Source of the DNA: a virus
Virus record (IMG/VR): IMGVR_UViG_3300021963_008114
Coordinates: 1-45,382 of that record
Direction: 5' to 3' (one strand)
DNA length: 45,382 bases
Every line of letters begins with the position of its first letter. Positions within the stretch are counted from its first letter, which is position 1. Under the pieces are notes generated by a model. The model made no database searches, was not told where the DNA came from, and was given only the letters and a program-made list of their open reading frames with translations. Below are positions 1-8,815 of the stretch, in pieces. Position numbers and translations under genes: made by a program.

Positions 1-1
1 T

Positions 2-844
2 CGCACACTAGAAGATGCTACAGTTATCTATCGTATCTCGCGTGCACCAGAGCGTCGTATTTTTTATATCGATGTCGGTAACTTACCTAAAGCAAAAGCA
101 GAACAATATCTACGTGATATGATGGTTCGCCATAAAAATAGAGTAGTGTATGACGCTACTACAGGTGAAGTTAGAGATGATCGCAAGTATATGACTATGC
201 TTGAAGATTACTGGTTACCTCGTCGTGAAGGTGGTAGAGGCACAGAAATTACAACACTACCAGCTGGCCAAAACCTAGGTGAAATGGCTGACGTTGAATA
301 TTTCCAGAAAAAACTATTTCAATCATTAAGTGTTCCTTTCTCAAGATTACAGCAACAACAGGGATTTAGTCTTGGAAGATCTGCTGAAATTTCCAGAGAT
401 GAAGTAAAGTTTAGCAAGTTTGTTACTAGACTTCGTAGAAGATTTAGTTATCTTTTCTATAAAGTATTAGAAAAACAATTAGTTCTTAAAGGAATCGTAG
501 CTGAAAATGACTGGAAAGAACTACAAGGTCAGATTACTTTTGACTTTGTAGCTGATAGCCATTTTACAGAATTTAGAGATACTGAAGTTCTTGCTAATAG
601 AGTCCAAGTAGCTACCAGTCTTCAACCATATGTTGGTAAATACTATTCTGATAACTGGATTAGAAAGAATATTCTTAAACAGACAGATGAAGATATTCAA
701 GAGATTGCAGTAGAAATGCAACAAGAAAATGTTGTAGCACTGCAAATTCAAACTGCCGCACAACAATTAGCACAACAAATGTTTAATCAGCAAATGCAGC
801 AAATGCAGATGCAACAGCAGCCTCAGGCTAATAATACGCAATAA
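2..844 (+). CDS. gp20: Portal vertex protein gp20 (C-terminal part, 5' end missing)
   Basis: The frame is open from base 2, so the gene begins outside the window. The visible 280 residues match the C-terminal half of T4 gp20, the dodecameric portal through which DNA is packaged and to which the neck binds. Recognisable blocks include VIYRISRAPERR near the left edge, KNRVVYDATTGE, the EDYWLPRREGG segment and ITTLPAGQNLGEM, all with close T4 counterparts from memory. The C-terminus is a glutamine-rich tail (QQMFNQQMQQMQMQQQ), low in complexity and less conserved. It opens the capsid block in the standard T4 order 20-67-21-22-23. Confidence 0.96.
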   Translation, partial: RTLEDATVIYRISRAPERRIFYIDVGNLPKAKAEQYLRDMMVRHKNRVVYDATTGEVRDDRKYMTMLEDYWLPRREGGRGTEITTLPAGQNLGEMADVEYFQKKLFQSLSVPFSRLQQQQGFSLGRSAEISRDEVKFSKFVTRLRRRFSYLFYKVLEKQLVLKGIVAENDWKELQGQITFDFVADSHFTEFRDTEVLANRVQVATSLQPYVGKYYSDNWIRKNILKQTDEDIQEIAVEMQQENVVALQIQTAAQQLAQQMFNQQMQQMQMQQQPQANNTQ

Positions 845-856
845 AAAGGTATCGTT

Positions 857-1129
857 ATGGAAAAATTAGGTGATTATGAAAATGCTTATATTGAAAGATT
901 ATTTTTTGAACATCAAGAACTTTTTAAACAAAAAATTGATTTAGTATCACGACTAGTCGTAAATCAAAAACATATTGAAATATTAAATAGAGATATTAAT
1001 GACGTTGCTACAAGGTTTCATCAATTAAAAAATATGTATGATAGTTTATTAATAGAACATGAGAATTTAAAAAATTCTATTAATTTACAAGCTGAAGAAA
1101 CAGTAAAAGCTAAAAAAGGTGCTAAGTAA
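857..1129 (+). CDS. Hypothetical coiled-coil protein in capsid block
   Basis: A 90-residue, charged, probably all-helical protein lies 12 bases after the portal gene. Heptad-like spacing of leucine, isoleucine and phenylalanine from about residue 10 to 80 suggests a coiled coil. There is no signal peptide or membrane segment. Upstream AAAAAGG gives a modest ribosome binding site. I do not recognise the family. Its place between gp20 and the gp67-like gene suggests a head assembly or prohead-core role, but that is inference from position only. Confidence 0.75.
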   Translation: MEKLGDYENAYIERLFFEHQELFKQKIDLVSRLVVNQKHIEILNRDINDVATRFHQLKNMYDSLLIEHENLKNSINLQAEETVKAKKGAK

Positions 1130-1137
1130 TTATTTTT

Positions 1138-1145
1138 GATAAATA
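1138..1145 (+). promoter_or_regulatory. Possible late promoter box, one base off consensus
   Basis: GATAAATA lies 24 bases upstream of the gp67-like start codon, one base from the T4 late -10 box TATAAATA. Its position in the 40-base gap before a head gene fits, but such AT-rich octamers occur by chance in this genome. Confidence 0.3.
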
Positions 1146-1169
1146 ATATATCAAGATTAGGAGATTAAT

Positions 1170-1370
1170 ATGGAAACTGTAGTAGATATTGTTAACGCAG
1201 CTATAAACAAAGATTCTATTGGATTAAAGCATTCATTAGAACTTGATCTTTCATCCCGCATTTCTGACACTTTAGAAGGTATGAGACAAGATGTAGCTAG
1301 CAGTCTTTTCGGTAGTGCTGTTGAAGCTGAAAGTGCTCCAGCACCAGAAACACAAGAAGGATCTGAGTAA
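1170..1370 (+). CDS. gp67: Prohead core protein, gp67-like
   Basis: A 66-residue acidic protein follows a strong AGGAG ribosome binding site. Small acidic proteins at this place, just after the portal gene, are gp67 of T4-like phages, a prohead core component that is later cut by gp21. The sequence has the usual pattern of a helical N-terminal half (IVNAAINKDSIGLKHSLE), a middle with RISDTLEGMRQDVASSLFG, which resembles the conserved part of cyanophage homologues, and an acidic alanine-rich tail. The stop overlaps the next start (TAATG). The call depends on position as much as on sequence. Confidence 0.7.
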   Translation: METVVDIVNAAINKDSIGLKHSLELDLSSRISDTLEGMRQDVASSLFGSAVEAESAPAPETQEGSE

Positions 1371-1774
1371 TGCTTACATTTAGTAGATTTGTCAATGAGG
1401 TTGCAGAACCTTTAGCTGGTGATGAAAAGAAATTTAAGGCTAAGCATGTATTTGTAAAGCACAAAGAGCTAGCAGGCGAGCCTACAAAAGATGATAAAGT
1501 CTTTAATGCAACTAATGTAAAAAAGACTAAGCGTATTGCAGATCAAGAAACTAATGAATCTGTAAAAGAGAATACTGAGCAGGTAGTAGAAGATAATGAA
1601 GTAGTAGATCCAAATCCTATGGCTACAGATGCCACAGAGTTTAGCGATCCTAAGCCTGAAATAGCAGTAGCAGCTGCTAAAATGCCTGAAGAGGAACTTA
1701 AAAAAGTTCTTAATGTAGAAGAAACAAAACATACAAGCATGTCTTCATCAATCAGAAAAATTTTAGGAAAATAA
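1370..1774 (+). CDS. Hypothetical capsid-block protein (gp68 position)
   Basis: A 134-residue, very charged protein begins in the TAATG overlap with the gp67-like gene. The N-terminal MLTFSRFVNEV opening is typical of small structural proteins in T4-like marine phages. The rest is rich in lysine, glutamate and valine, is probably disordered, and has no recognisable domain. It holds the position of T4 gp68, another prohead core protein of similar length (141 residues), but I see no convincing similarity. A core or scaffold role that ends in proteolysis by gp21 is a reasonable guess. Confidence 0.7.
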   Translation: MLTFSRFVNEVAEPLAGDEKKFKAKHVFVKHKELAGEPTKDDKVFNATNVKKTKRIADQETNESVKENTEQVVEDNEVVDPNPMATDATEFSDPKPEIAVAAAKMPEEELKKVLNVEETKHTSMSSSIRKILGK

Positions 1775-1778
1775 AAAA

Positions 1779-3038
1779 ATGAAAAATTTTCAAGATATAA
1801 AGAGACAGCTTCAGGAGAAACATCTTACTGCTGCTGAAAAGAAAAAAAGAGAAGAGATTGCCCAGGCAATCGAAAAAAAGAATCCAGATATGCCAATGGA
1901 AAAGAAAATGGCTATCGCTACCGCTCAAGCTAAAAAAGTGGCTGAAGATTATGAAAAATTTATGTCTGAAATTAACAAGCTTGGCATTACAGAAGAAATG
2001 ATTATCGAAAAAGGTTTACTAGATAATATTCTAGGTTTCGGTTGGAAGTACGGTAGCAAGCTTTTTGGTAAAGGTAAAGCAGCAGAGACTGGTGCTAAGT
2101 CAGCAGAGGATATTATAAAAGGTACTCCAACACCTACTACTCCTAGACCGCCAGCAGCAGATGACCCTATGGGTGTTCTTGGGCCTAAAGTTACTCAGCC
2201 GTTTAAAGATACAGAAGGCGCTAAAGAATTTACAGCTAGAGAGTTAGAGAGAATTCAAAAGGCTGTTGGTTCTAGTAAATCCGTTGATGATTTTAGGGCT
2301 CCATCAACAGCACCTAAAGCTGTTGATGATATTCCAGGTCCTCCGCCTGCAGCTCCTAAAAAGCCTACTCAGCCAAGAGACACTAGTGGTAGATTTGTAG
2401 CAAAGCAAGCTGATGATATGAAACCACCTCCAGGTGCAGGTAGAGCAGCAGTGACTACAGGTGCTAAGGCAGCTGATGATATTAAACCACCTCCAGGTGC
2501 AAGTCGCGGTTTTAGTACAACAGATAAAGTAATTGGTGGCGCATTAGCTGCTGGTGCTTTAGGGTTAGCTGCTGATAGTATGTTAAGCGGTGATAAATCA
2601 TCTGCAGAAACTCCAAAGCCTGAATTTAAGCCAGTGCCAATGCCTGAACCTAATTTTCCAAAGTCTGAATTTAAGCCAGTGCCAATGCCTGAACCTAATT
2701 TTCCAAAGTCTGAATTTAAGCCAGTGCCAATGCCTGACCCATCTAAGGCAGCTGAACCACCTAAGGCAGCAGAGCCTCCAAAAGAAGACAAGCCTAATTA
2801 TGATAATATGACATTTGGTCAAGCTTTTGCAGCAGCAAGAAAAGCTGCTGCAGAAAAAGGCGCCCAGTCAACTGGCAGATTTAATTATAAAGGTAAAGAA
2901 TACCAGACCAACGTAAAGGGCGAGAAGTATGTTTCACGCGCTAAACAAACTGCAGTTGGTGAATCTTTTGATAAGTTGCCTGCAGGATCAATTGATGAAG
3001 CAATTTTAATGTCTCTAACTAAGATTGAGAACAAGTAA
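1779..3038 (+). CDS. Large low-complexity virion-type protein with Pro-rich repeats
   Basis: This 419-residue protein is unrecognised. Residues 1-60 form a charged helix with EKKNPDMPMEKKMAIATAQAKK. Residues 100-270 are rich in proline, alanine and lysine, with two copies of a DDxKPPPGA motif. Residues 282-320 hold 2.6 copies of a 15-residue repeat (FKPVPMPEPNFPKSE). The C-terminus (SIDEAILMSLTKIE) is helical. A short Gly/Ala-rich hydrophobic stretch lies at about 250-268. Nothing comparable lies between gp67 and gp21 in T4. Its position suggests a prohead core or internal head protein, perhaps cut by gp21 and ejected with the DNA; this is inference. Confidence 0.75.
   Translation: MKNFQDIKRQLQEKHLTAAEKKKREEIAQAIEKKNPDMPMEKKMAIATAQAKKVAEDYEKFMSEINKLGITEEMIIEKGLLDNILGFGWKYGSKLFGKGKAAETGAKSAEDIIKGTPTPTTPRPPAADDPMGVLGPKVTQPFKDTEGAKEFTARELERIQKAVGSSKSVDDFRAPSTAPKAVDDIPGPPPAAPKKPTQPRDTSGRFVAKQADDMKPPPGAGRAAVTTGAKAADDIKPPPGASRGFSTTDKVIGGALAAGALGLAADSMLSGDKSSAETPKPEFKPVPMPEPNFPKSEFKPVPMPEPNFPKSEFKPVPMPDPSKAAEPPKAAEPPKEDKPNYDNMTFGQAFAAARKAAAEKGAQSTGRFNYKGKEYQTNVKGEKYVSRAKQTAVGESFDKLPAGSIDEAILMSLTKIENK
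2622..2738 (+). repeat. 45-bp in-frame tandem repeat, about 2.6 copies
   Basis: Copies begin at 2622, 2667 and 2712, exactly 45 bases apart and nearly identical. They encode a 15-residue proline-rich unit. The near identity at DNA level suggests recent slippage or duplication within the host gene at 1779-3038. Confidence 0.9.
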
Positions 3039-3039
3039 T

Positions 3040-5100
3040 ATGTCAAAAGCTTTTCTAGATAGTTTACAAGAAGTACTTAAAGGCAATCAACATAAGATTG
3101 ATGCTAATAAGAATGGTAAAATTGATTCACATGATTTTAAATTATTAAGATCAAAAAAGCCAGTGTCAGAAGATCTAGATGAGCCTGACTACGAAGGTCA
3201 AATGGCAAAGACAGAACTTAAGGCTATTTGCGATAAAGCAAATAAATTAGAAACTATGTTAAGAGATGAAGATCAACTTGAGGCATGGGTACAATCTAAA
3301 ATTTCAAATGCTAAAATGCATATAGATGCTATTCATGATTATATGGTTTATAGAGATAAGCCAAATATGGAAGCTAAAGTTCCTAATATTGCTGCTGGTC
3401 CTGGATCACTTACTGTATTGGGAAGTAAGAGTGCTTTTGAAGAAGTAGATTTCTTTGCAGAAGCTAAACGTGGTCGTCCTCGTAAAGATGGCGCAAAGTT
3501 TGCTAGTGAAGATGATACTCAAGAAGCTGATAAGAATATTATGAATCAGCTAAGAAAGAAGCCAGAAGGCGAACATCAGAACCTTACATTTAATAATGGT
3601 GAGAAAAAGAAAGTGCATGTTATACATGCTACTAGAGCTCTTTCTATGCTACAAAATTCTAAGCCTTCTGAGAGATTAGATCTTCAAAACAGTCTTGCTC
3701 ATTCTCATAGCAGATTTATGGATACAGTTCGTACTGGTAAGGCTGTTAAAGAAGAACCTCGAGCTAGAGTTTCATTAGCTAAAAGAGTAGCTGAAGAAGC
3801 AGAATTAATTGATGAAGGTATAACTAAATTATCTAACGCTCGTCTTAAGTTTCATGCTACTAAAAACGTACCTCATGGATCCTATACTCGTCAAGAAATT
3901 AAAGACGAACATAAGCGTCGTATGAAAGTTGATCCTGAATATCATACTGCTAAACCTTCACTTAATGAAGAAGAAGTTAAACAGATTGATGAAAAGGTAA
4001 GTGTAAGTAAGAAAGAATACTCATGGGGTAAAATGATAACTGTAAATCATGGTGCATCTCATACATTCCCGCTTCACCCAGAACATCAAGAAAAGATTGC
4101 TAAGCTTAAAGATGGTGAATCAGTATCTTTTACTGATGAAACTAAATCAAAAGTAAAAGCACATAGAGAAGGTGATACTATACATCTTTCTCATGAAGGT
4201 TCTAGTTCTAAAACACCAGTAGCTTATTCTCATTTTTCTGAAGAATATGTTGAAGAAGATGTAGCAGGCAGTTTACATGCAGGTGCTAGAGGCGCTTGGG
4301 ACTCTTTAACTTTAGGTGGCGGTAAATATCTCAGAGGTACTGCAGATTATCTTGCTAAAAAAGTTATGGGTAAACCTACTGACTGGAATAAAGAAGTTGA
4401 GCAAGAAAGAGAAAAAGATACTAAAGCACAAACTGAGCATCCAACAGCTTATGCTGTAGGCGAACACGGTGCTACAATAGCTACATCATTAACTGGTGCA
4501 GGATTAGCAGGCAGACTCGCAGCAAAAGCGGGAATTAAAGCAGGTGCTGCCTTAGCAAGAGGTATTGACTCTAGTAAGGTTGTTAGTGCGCTTGATAGGG
4601 TTGGAACGCGCGGGCTAGTTGCTGGTGCTGCGGGTTATGGTGCCGGTGTTTATAAAAATCGTGCAGCAGTAGCTCAAGATTTAGATAAAAGATATGGTGT
4701 TAGCGAATCTATAGATGAAGATGTAGAAACAAAAGCGTCTGATAGACGTGCTAAGAAAGCTATTACTTACAGAGATCCTAAAACAGGTAAAATGAAAGTA
4801 AAGCTACAATCAAGCCCTAAGAGAGAAATACATATAGAATCTGTAGTTGATGAAGGTAAGATTATTCCTAAGCCAAAATTTAAAACTGGTGAGATTGGTT
4901 TTATGAAAGGTGGTGGTCCTGAGCAACATGCAGCTATTGCAGAGTCATTTCTTATTGAACTTAGCAACGAACAAATTGAAAAGATTAGTTTAGTGTTTGA
5001 AAAACTAAATGAAAAGAATCAAGAAGCATTTATTAACAATGCATCTAGTTCAGTTGAAGGTTCAAAAGCTATGCTAGATTTTGCCATAAATATTGAGTAA
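3040..5100 (+). CDS. Large virion-type protein with EF-hand-like loop
   Basis: The start is set at ATG 3040 directly after the preceding stop (TAATATG), giving 686 residues. Near the N-terminus DANKNGKIDSHD has the spacing of an EF-hand or dockerin calcium loop (D1, N3, N5, D9, D12). The middle is charged and repetitive in style, with RGRPRKDG resembling an AT-hook-like basic patch. Around residues 410-560 there are glycine/alanine-rich, partly hydrophobic segments (SLTGAGLAGRLAAKAG). The C-terminus is helical. I do not recognise the family. Together with the gene before it, it adds over 1,100 residues to the head block. Confidence 0.75.
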   Translation: MSKAFLDSLQEVLKGNQHKIDANKNGKIDSHDFKLLRSKKPVSEDLDEPDYEGQMAKTELKAICDKANKLETMLRDEDQLEAWVQSKISNAKMHIDAIHDYMVYRDKPNMEAKVPNIAAGPGSLTVLGSKSAFEEVDFFAEAKRGRPRKDGAKFASEDDTQEADKNIMNQLRKKPEGEHQNLTFNNGEKKKVHVIHATRALSMLQNSKPSERLDLQNSLAHSHSRFMDTVRTGKAVKEEPRARVSLAKRVAEEAELIDEGITKLSNARLKFHATKNVPHGSYTRQEIKDEHKRRMKVDPEYHTAKPSLNEEEVKQIDEKVSVSKKEYSWGKMITVNHGASHTFPLHPEHQEKIAKLKDGESVSFTDETKSKVKAHREGDTIHLSHEGSSSKTPVAYSHFSEEYVEEDVAGSLHAGARGAWDSLTLGGGKYLRGTADYLAKKVMGKPTDWNKEVEQEREKDTKAQTEHPTAYAVGEHGATIATSLTGAGLAGRLAAKAGIKAGAALARGIDSSKVVSALDRVGTRGLVAGAAGYGAGVYKNRAAVAQDLDKRYGVSESIDEDVETKASDRRAKKAITYRDPKTGKMKVKLQSSPKREIHIESVVDEGKIIPKPKFKTGEIGFMKGGGPEQHAAIAESFLIELSNEQIEKISLVFEKLNEKNQEAFINNASSSVEGSKAMLDFAINIE

Positions 5101-5111
5101 TGGAGAATAGT

Positions 5112-5384
5112 ATGGCAAATGTATTAAAAGTTTTAGGTACTGAAAGAGCTTGCAACACAACAGCTAACACTTATGGTAATAATGTGTTGGTAAGATTAAC
5201 TTACCCAGCTGCAACTACAGCAAGCTTTCTAGTAACTTGTAAATATGCTAACGGCACTGTTAAGTATACAGCTACAATAGGTGGCGGGCAAGAGATGCTT
5301 TTAGTAAAAGACTATTCAGACACTTTAGAATCAGCTGATACTGGTACTGCGGTTAAAGCTGTTCAAGTAGCATACGGAAACTAA
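5112..5384 (+). CDS. Small beta-rich structural protein, hypothetical
   Basis: ATG 5112 (MANVLKVLG) is preferred over ATG 5100 because GGAG stands at the right distance before it, giving 90 residues. The product is rich in threonine, valine and alanine, with alternating hydrophobic strands such as NVLVRLTYP, SFLVTCKYA and TVKYTATIG, which suggests a small beta-sandwich. Proteins of this style are found next to gp21 in marine T4-like phages and may decorate or join virion parts. No specific function can be assigned. Confidence 0.75.
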   Translation: MANVLKVLGTERACNTTANTYGNNVLVRLTYPAATTASFLVTCKYANGTVKYTATIGGGQEMLLVKDYSDTLESADTGTAVKAVQVAYGN

Positions 5385-5385
5385 A

Positions 5386-6030
5386 ATGAAACTTATTACT
5401 GAACTCGTAGAAGACGTTAGAGTTATCCAGGAAGAAAAAGAAGGTAAAAAGAACCTTTACATCGAGGGTATCTTTTTACAAGGTGATATTAAAAACCGTA
5501 ACGGTAGAATGTACAGAATGCCTGTACTTGAAAAAGAAGTAAACAGATATGTTAAAGAATTTGTTGAAAAAAGCCGTGCTTATGGTGAATTAGGTCATCC
5601 TAGTGGTCCAGGTATTAACCTAGATAGAGTATCTCATATTATTACAGAACTTAAAAGAGACGGTTCTAATGTTATGGGTAGAGCTCGCATTACAGAAACA
5701 CCAATGGGTAAGATTGTAGAGGGTATTCTAAACTCAGGTGGTCAGCTAGGCGTATCTTCTAGAGGTATGGGTACATTAAAAGAAGTAAACGGTGTAAACG
5801 AAGTACAAGATGACTTCTATCTTGCTACTGCAGCTGATATTGTAGCAGATCCATCAGCTCCAGATGCTTATGTAAATGGCATAATGGAGGGAAAAGAGTG
5901 GGTTTGGGATAACGGATTAATTAAAGAAAAAGTGATTGAAGCTCATAAGCAAGAAATCAAGAAAGCTTCTCGCAAGCAGCTAGAAGAAGCAAAGCTTAAA
6001 GTTTTCAAAAATTTTCTTTCAAATCTTTAA
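5386..6030 (+). CDS. gp21: Prohead core protease gp21
   Basis: This 214-residue protein matches T4 gp21, the serine protease that degrades the prohead core and trims capsid proteins during maturation. The catalytic regions are visible: GELGHPSGP near residue 68 holds the histidine, and GVSSRGMG near residue 125 holds the serine. The C-terminal lysine/glutamate-rich helix is probably self-cleaved. The gene starts two bases after the previous stop and is followed by the gp22 late promoter. Length agrees with the family (T4: 212). Confidence 0.95.
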   Translation: MKLITELVEDVRVIQEEKEGKKNLYIEGIFLQGDIKNRNGRMYRMPVLEKEVNRYVKEFVEKSRAYGELGHPSGPGINLDRVSHIITELKRDGSNVMGRARITETPMGKIVEGILNSGGQLGVSSRGMGTLKEVNGVNEVQDDFYLATAADIVADPSAPDAYVNGIMEGKEWVWDNGLIKEKVIEAHKQEIKKASRKQLEEAKLKVFKNFLSNL

Positions 6031-6033
6031 AAT

Positions 6034-6041
6034 TATAAATA
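6034..6041 (+). promoter_or_regulatory. T4-type late promoter box for gp22
   Basis: A perfect TATAAATA octamer lies in the gap between gp21 and gp22, 42 bases before the gp22 ATG. This is the -10-like sequence read by gp55-type late sigma factors in T4, and gp55 is encoded at 18925. Confidence 0.8.
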
Positions 6042-6082
6042 TTACGATTAATTTTACTTAACTAAATATGGAAGGTTGTAAA

Positions 6083-7162
6083 ATGGCAGACAGAGAGAAT
6101 AATAACATTACAGAAGCTGATGACGGTCTTACTCGCGAGCAGAATCCAATGCCAGCGGAAGAGGGTCTTCATGCTAATGAAGTAGTATCTAAGTCTGATC
6201 TCCTTGCCAAGATGGTTGGTTATGCTTCTAGAATGGATAAAGTTACACTTGCTCAGGCAGTTGAACTAATGTCAAAAACTCCAGATGAAGTGTATGACGG
6301 CAACAAAGCATCTACTCAGGGCGCGGAATCAGAAATGCAAAATAAGGCAAGTATCAACTCTTCAGGTGCGCCTAAGGAAATGATGCATGTAGTCGGCGAA
6401 GATCTTAACGAACTTATTAGTAGCGGTAGCGATCTTTCAGAAGAATTCAAAGATAAAGCAAAAGTTATCTTTGAAGCTGCAGTCAACTCAAGAATTAATT
6501 TAGAAGTTGCTAAGCTCGATGAGCAATATGCAACTATGCTTCAGGAAGCTAATGAAGTATTTAATCAGAAGCTAGAAGAAGCAGTAGAAGAAATTCACAG
6601 TGAGCTTGTAGAGCAAGTTGACCAATATCTCAACTATGTTGTTGCAGAATGGGTAACTGATAACAAGCTTGCAATTGAAACTGGTTTAAGAGCTGATGTA
6701 ACTGAATCATTCTTAACAGGACTCAAGTCTCTATTTGAAGAGCACTATGTAGATATTCCTGCAGAAAAGACTGATGTGGTTGAGTCATTAGCGCTTAGAG
6801 TAGAAGAGCTTGAAGCAAAACTTAACGAAGCTACTGACAAGAACATTACTCTTTCAAAGTCACTTGATGAAGTAAATATTAAGGTAGTATCAGAAGAGCT
6901 TTCAATTGGTCTTACAGAAACTCAGAAAGATAAGTTTAAGAATCTTCTAGAAGCTATCGATTTCACCAATGCTGATGAGTATAAGAGAAAAGCTTCTATT
7001 CTCAAGGAGACTTATTTCTCTGCTAAGTCAGAAGCTAAGGTGGAAACCGATCAACTCTTAACTGAAGAAGTAGAAGAAGCAACACCTGCTAAGAAGTCTA
7101 TTTCATCAGATCCACAAGTAAGCGCTTATGCAGCTGCTCTATCAAAGTTTCAAAGAAAGTAA
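6083..7162 (+). CDS. gp22: Prohead core scaffolding protein gp22
   Basis: ATG 6083 (MADREN) is chosen because GGAAGG precedes it; an earlier ATG at 6068 has no ribosome site. The 359-residue, strongly acidic, helical protein lies between gp21 and gp23 as in all T4-like phages. It forms the scaffold around which gp23 assembles and is later degraded by gp21. A long coiled-coil section lies at about 110-260, and the C-terminal DPQVSAYAAALSKFQR matches the tail of T4-type scaffolds that contact the capsid shell. Confidence 0.92.
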   Translation: MADRENNNITEADDGLTREQNPMPAEEGLHANEVVSKSDLLAKMVGYASRMDKVTLAQAVELMSKTPDEVYDGNKASTQGAESEMQNKASINSSGAPKEMMHVVGEDLNELISSGSDLSEEFKDKAKVIFEAAVNSRINLEVAKLDEQYATMLQEANEVFNQKLEEAVEEIHSELVEQVDQYLNYVVAEWVTDNKLAIETGLRADVTESFLTGLKSLFEEHYVDIPAEKTDVVESLALRVEELEAKLNEATDKNITLSKSLDEVNIKVVSEELSIGLTETQKDKFKNLLEAIDFTNADEYKRKASILKETYFSAKSEAKVETDQLLTEEVEEATPAKKSISSDPQVSAYAAALSKFQRK

Positions 7163-7165
7163 TTT

Positions 7166-7173
7166 TATAAATA
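7166..7173 (+). promoter_or_regulatory. T4-type late promoter box for gp23
   Basis: A perfect TATAAATA lies 35 bases upstream of the gp23 ATG, in the only gap between gp22 and gp23. An AAAGGAG ribosome site follows. Placement matches the strong late promoter of T4 gene 23. Confidence 0.85.
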
Positions 7174-7207
7174 CAATAGATATAAAATATCTACAAAGGA
7201 GAAAAAG

Positions 7208-8527
7208 ATGTTAATTAACGAAGATCTTATTAATAAGTGGAAAGAAGTGCTCGATCATGCAGAAATGCCTAAGATCGGTGACGCACATCGCCGCAATACA
7301 ACAGCTGTTCTCCTAGAGAACACTGCTAGATTCCTTGACGAGCAGCGTGGTGGCCGTCCAGTTCAATTGAACGAAGATGCACCAACTAACGCTACTGGTT
7401 CAAATATCGACACATACGATCCAATTCTTATTTCACTCGTTCGTCGTTCAATGCCTAACCTTATTGCTTATGATATCTGCGGCGTACAGCCAATGACTGG
7501 TCCAACAGGACTTATCTTCGCAATGCGTTCACATTATGCTAACCAGGCAGGTACAGAAGCTTTCTATTCAGAAGCTAATACTGCTCATTCAGCTCTTGAT
7601 GCAACTCCAGGTGCTGGCGACAATACTATTTTTGGTGGTGCTAACCTTAACGTTGGTACAGTTCCAACTGGTAACTCAGAAACTTACAACTTCGCAGCTG
7701 CAATGAATACTGCTACTGCAGAAGCTCTTGGTAGCAACTCAACTACTCAGTTTAACGAAATGGCCTTCTCAATTGATAAGGTTTCCGTTACTGCTAAGTC
7801 ACGTGCTCTCAAGGCTGAATACACAATGGAACTTGCACAGGACCTCAAGGCTATTCATGGTCTTGATGCTGAGACTGAGCTTGCTAACATTCTTCAGTCA
7901 GAAATTCTCGCTGAAATCAACCGTGAAATCGTACGTACTGTTTATCTCTCAGCTAAGGCTGGTGCTAACTCAGGTACTACTACTGCAGGTACTTTCGACC
8001 TTGATACTGACTCAAACGGTCGTTGGTCAGTTGAAAAGTTCAAGGGTCTTATGTTCCAGGTAGAGCGTGAAGCTAACCAAATTGCTAAGGACACAAGACG
8101 TGGTAAGGGTAATTTAGTTATCTGTTCTTCTGACGTTGCTTCAGCACTTCAGATGGCAGGTGTACTTGATTACGCTCCAGCTCTTAACTCAAATAACCTT
8201 CAGGTAGACGATACTGGTAACACTTTCGCTGGTGTTCTCAATGGTCGTTACCGCGTATATGTTGACCCATATGCAACTTCAAACTATATGGTTGTAGGCT
8301 ATAGAGGCGCTAACGCATTCGACGCTGGTCTCTTCTACTGCCCATACATTCCTCTCCAAATGGTTCGTGCCGTTGGTCAGGATTCGTTCCAGCCAAAGAT
8401 TGGATTCAAGACACGTTATGGCGTTGTTGCAAATCCATTCTCACGTGGTGCTACTGCTTCTGACGGTACACTCGTACAGAACGTTAACGTATACTATCGT
8501 AGAGTTACAATCAGTAACCTTATGTAA
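7208..8527 (+). CDS. gp23: Major capsid protein gp23
   Basis: This 439-residue protein is the T4-type major capsid protein. Diagnostic blocks include IDTYDPILISLVRRSMPNL, ICGVQPMTGPTGLIFAMRS, a central VSVTAKSRALKAEYTMELAQDLKAIHG and the end FSRGATASDGTLVQNVNVYYRRV. The N-terminal 50-60 residues should be removed by gp21. Codon use is the most C/G-ending of the window, as expected for the highest-expressed gene. It has its own late promoter and ends in a strong terminator. It is shorter than T4 gp23 (521), as in marine relatives. Confidence 0.98.
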   Translation: MLINEDLINKWKEVLDHAEMPKIGDAHRRNTTAVLLENTARFLDEQRGGRPVQLNEDAPTNATGSNIDTYDPILISLVRRSMPNLIAYDICGVQPMTGPTGLIFAMRSHYANQAGTEAFYSEANTAHSALDATPGAGDNTIFGGANLNVGTVPTGNSETYNFAAAMNTATAEALGSNSTTQFNEMAFSIDKVSVTAKSRALKAEYTMELAQDLKAIHGLDAETELANILQSEILAEINREIVRTVYLSAKAGANSGTTTAGTFDLDTDSNGRWSVEKFKGLMFQVEREANQIAKDTRRGKGNLVICSSDVASALQMAGVLDYAPALNSNNLQVDDTGNTFAGVLNGRYRVYVDPYATSNYMVVGYRGANAFDAGLFYCPYIPLQMVRAVGQDSFQPKIGFKTRYGVVANPFSRGATASDGTLVQNVNVYYRRVTISNLM

Positions 8528-8558
8528 GAATAAGAACCAGACAACTGGTCAAACTATT

Positions 8559-8587
8559 AGAGGGGCAGCAATGCCCCTCTTTTTTTA
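8559..8587 (+). terminator. Rho-independent terminator after gp23
   Basis: AGAGGGGC (8559-8566) and GCCCCTCT (8573-8580) form an 8-bp stem with a 6-base loop, followed by a run of T. It ends gp23 transcription and separates it from the convergent minus-strand genes. Confidence 0.93.
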
Positions 8588-8815
8588 TCCCCAATCTTTA
8601 AAACTGCCAGCTGCTTCATTATCTTCCCAGCCAGCTCGATATGCTTCTATTTCTTCTTCAGTCATATCTTCATAATCTACACGCTCACTAGAATAAGTTC
8701 CATCCTTATAATAGTGAGGATTAAAAGTACGACCATAGTATGAATCAGCGCTGCCCCTATCAAAAGGGCCACCATGCCTAGTATCATACTTTTTCTTATT
8801 AAGCGTATCGGACAT
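8585..8815 (-). CDS. Small conserved phage protein with GPFDRGSADSYYGR motif
   Basis: The 76-residue product has the order GPFDRGSADSYYGR, PHYY, then an acidic EEEIEAYRAGW ending. From memory, small proteins with GPFDRGSADSYY followed by PHY are common in phages of aquatic and enteric bacteria, but no function is known. The C-terminal AGW segment resembles small helical proteins in other phages. It overlaps the end of the gene at 8799-8963 and ends at the gp23 terminator. Confidence 0.8.
   Translation of the reverse strand: MSDTLNKKKYDTRHGGPFDRGSADSYYGRTFNPHYYKDGTYSSERVDYEDMTEEEIEAYRAGWEDNEAAGSFKDWG

Noticed and set aside
2369-2791. Long minus-strand reading frame of 140 codons
   Set aside because: It is a shadow of the Pro-rich repeat region of the gene at 1779-3038; its Gly/Ser/Leu composition is the mirrored repeat and it has no ribosome site.
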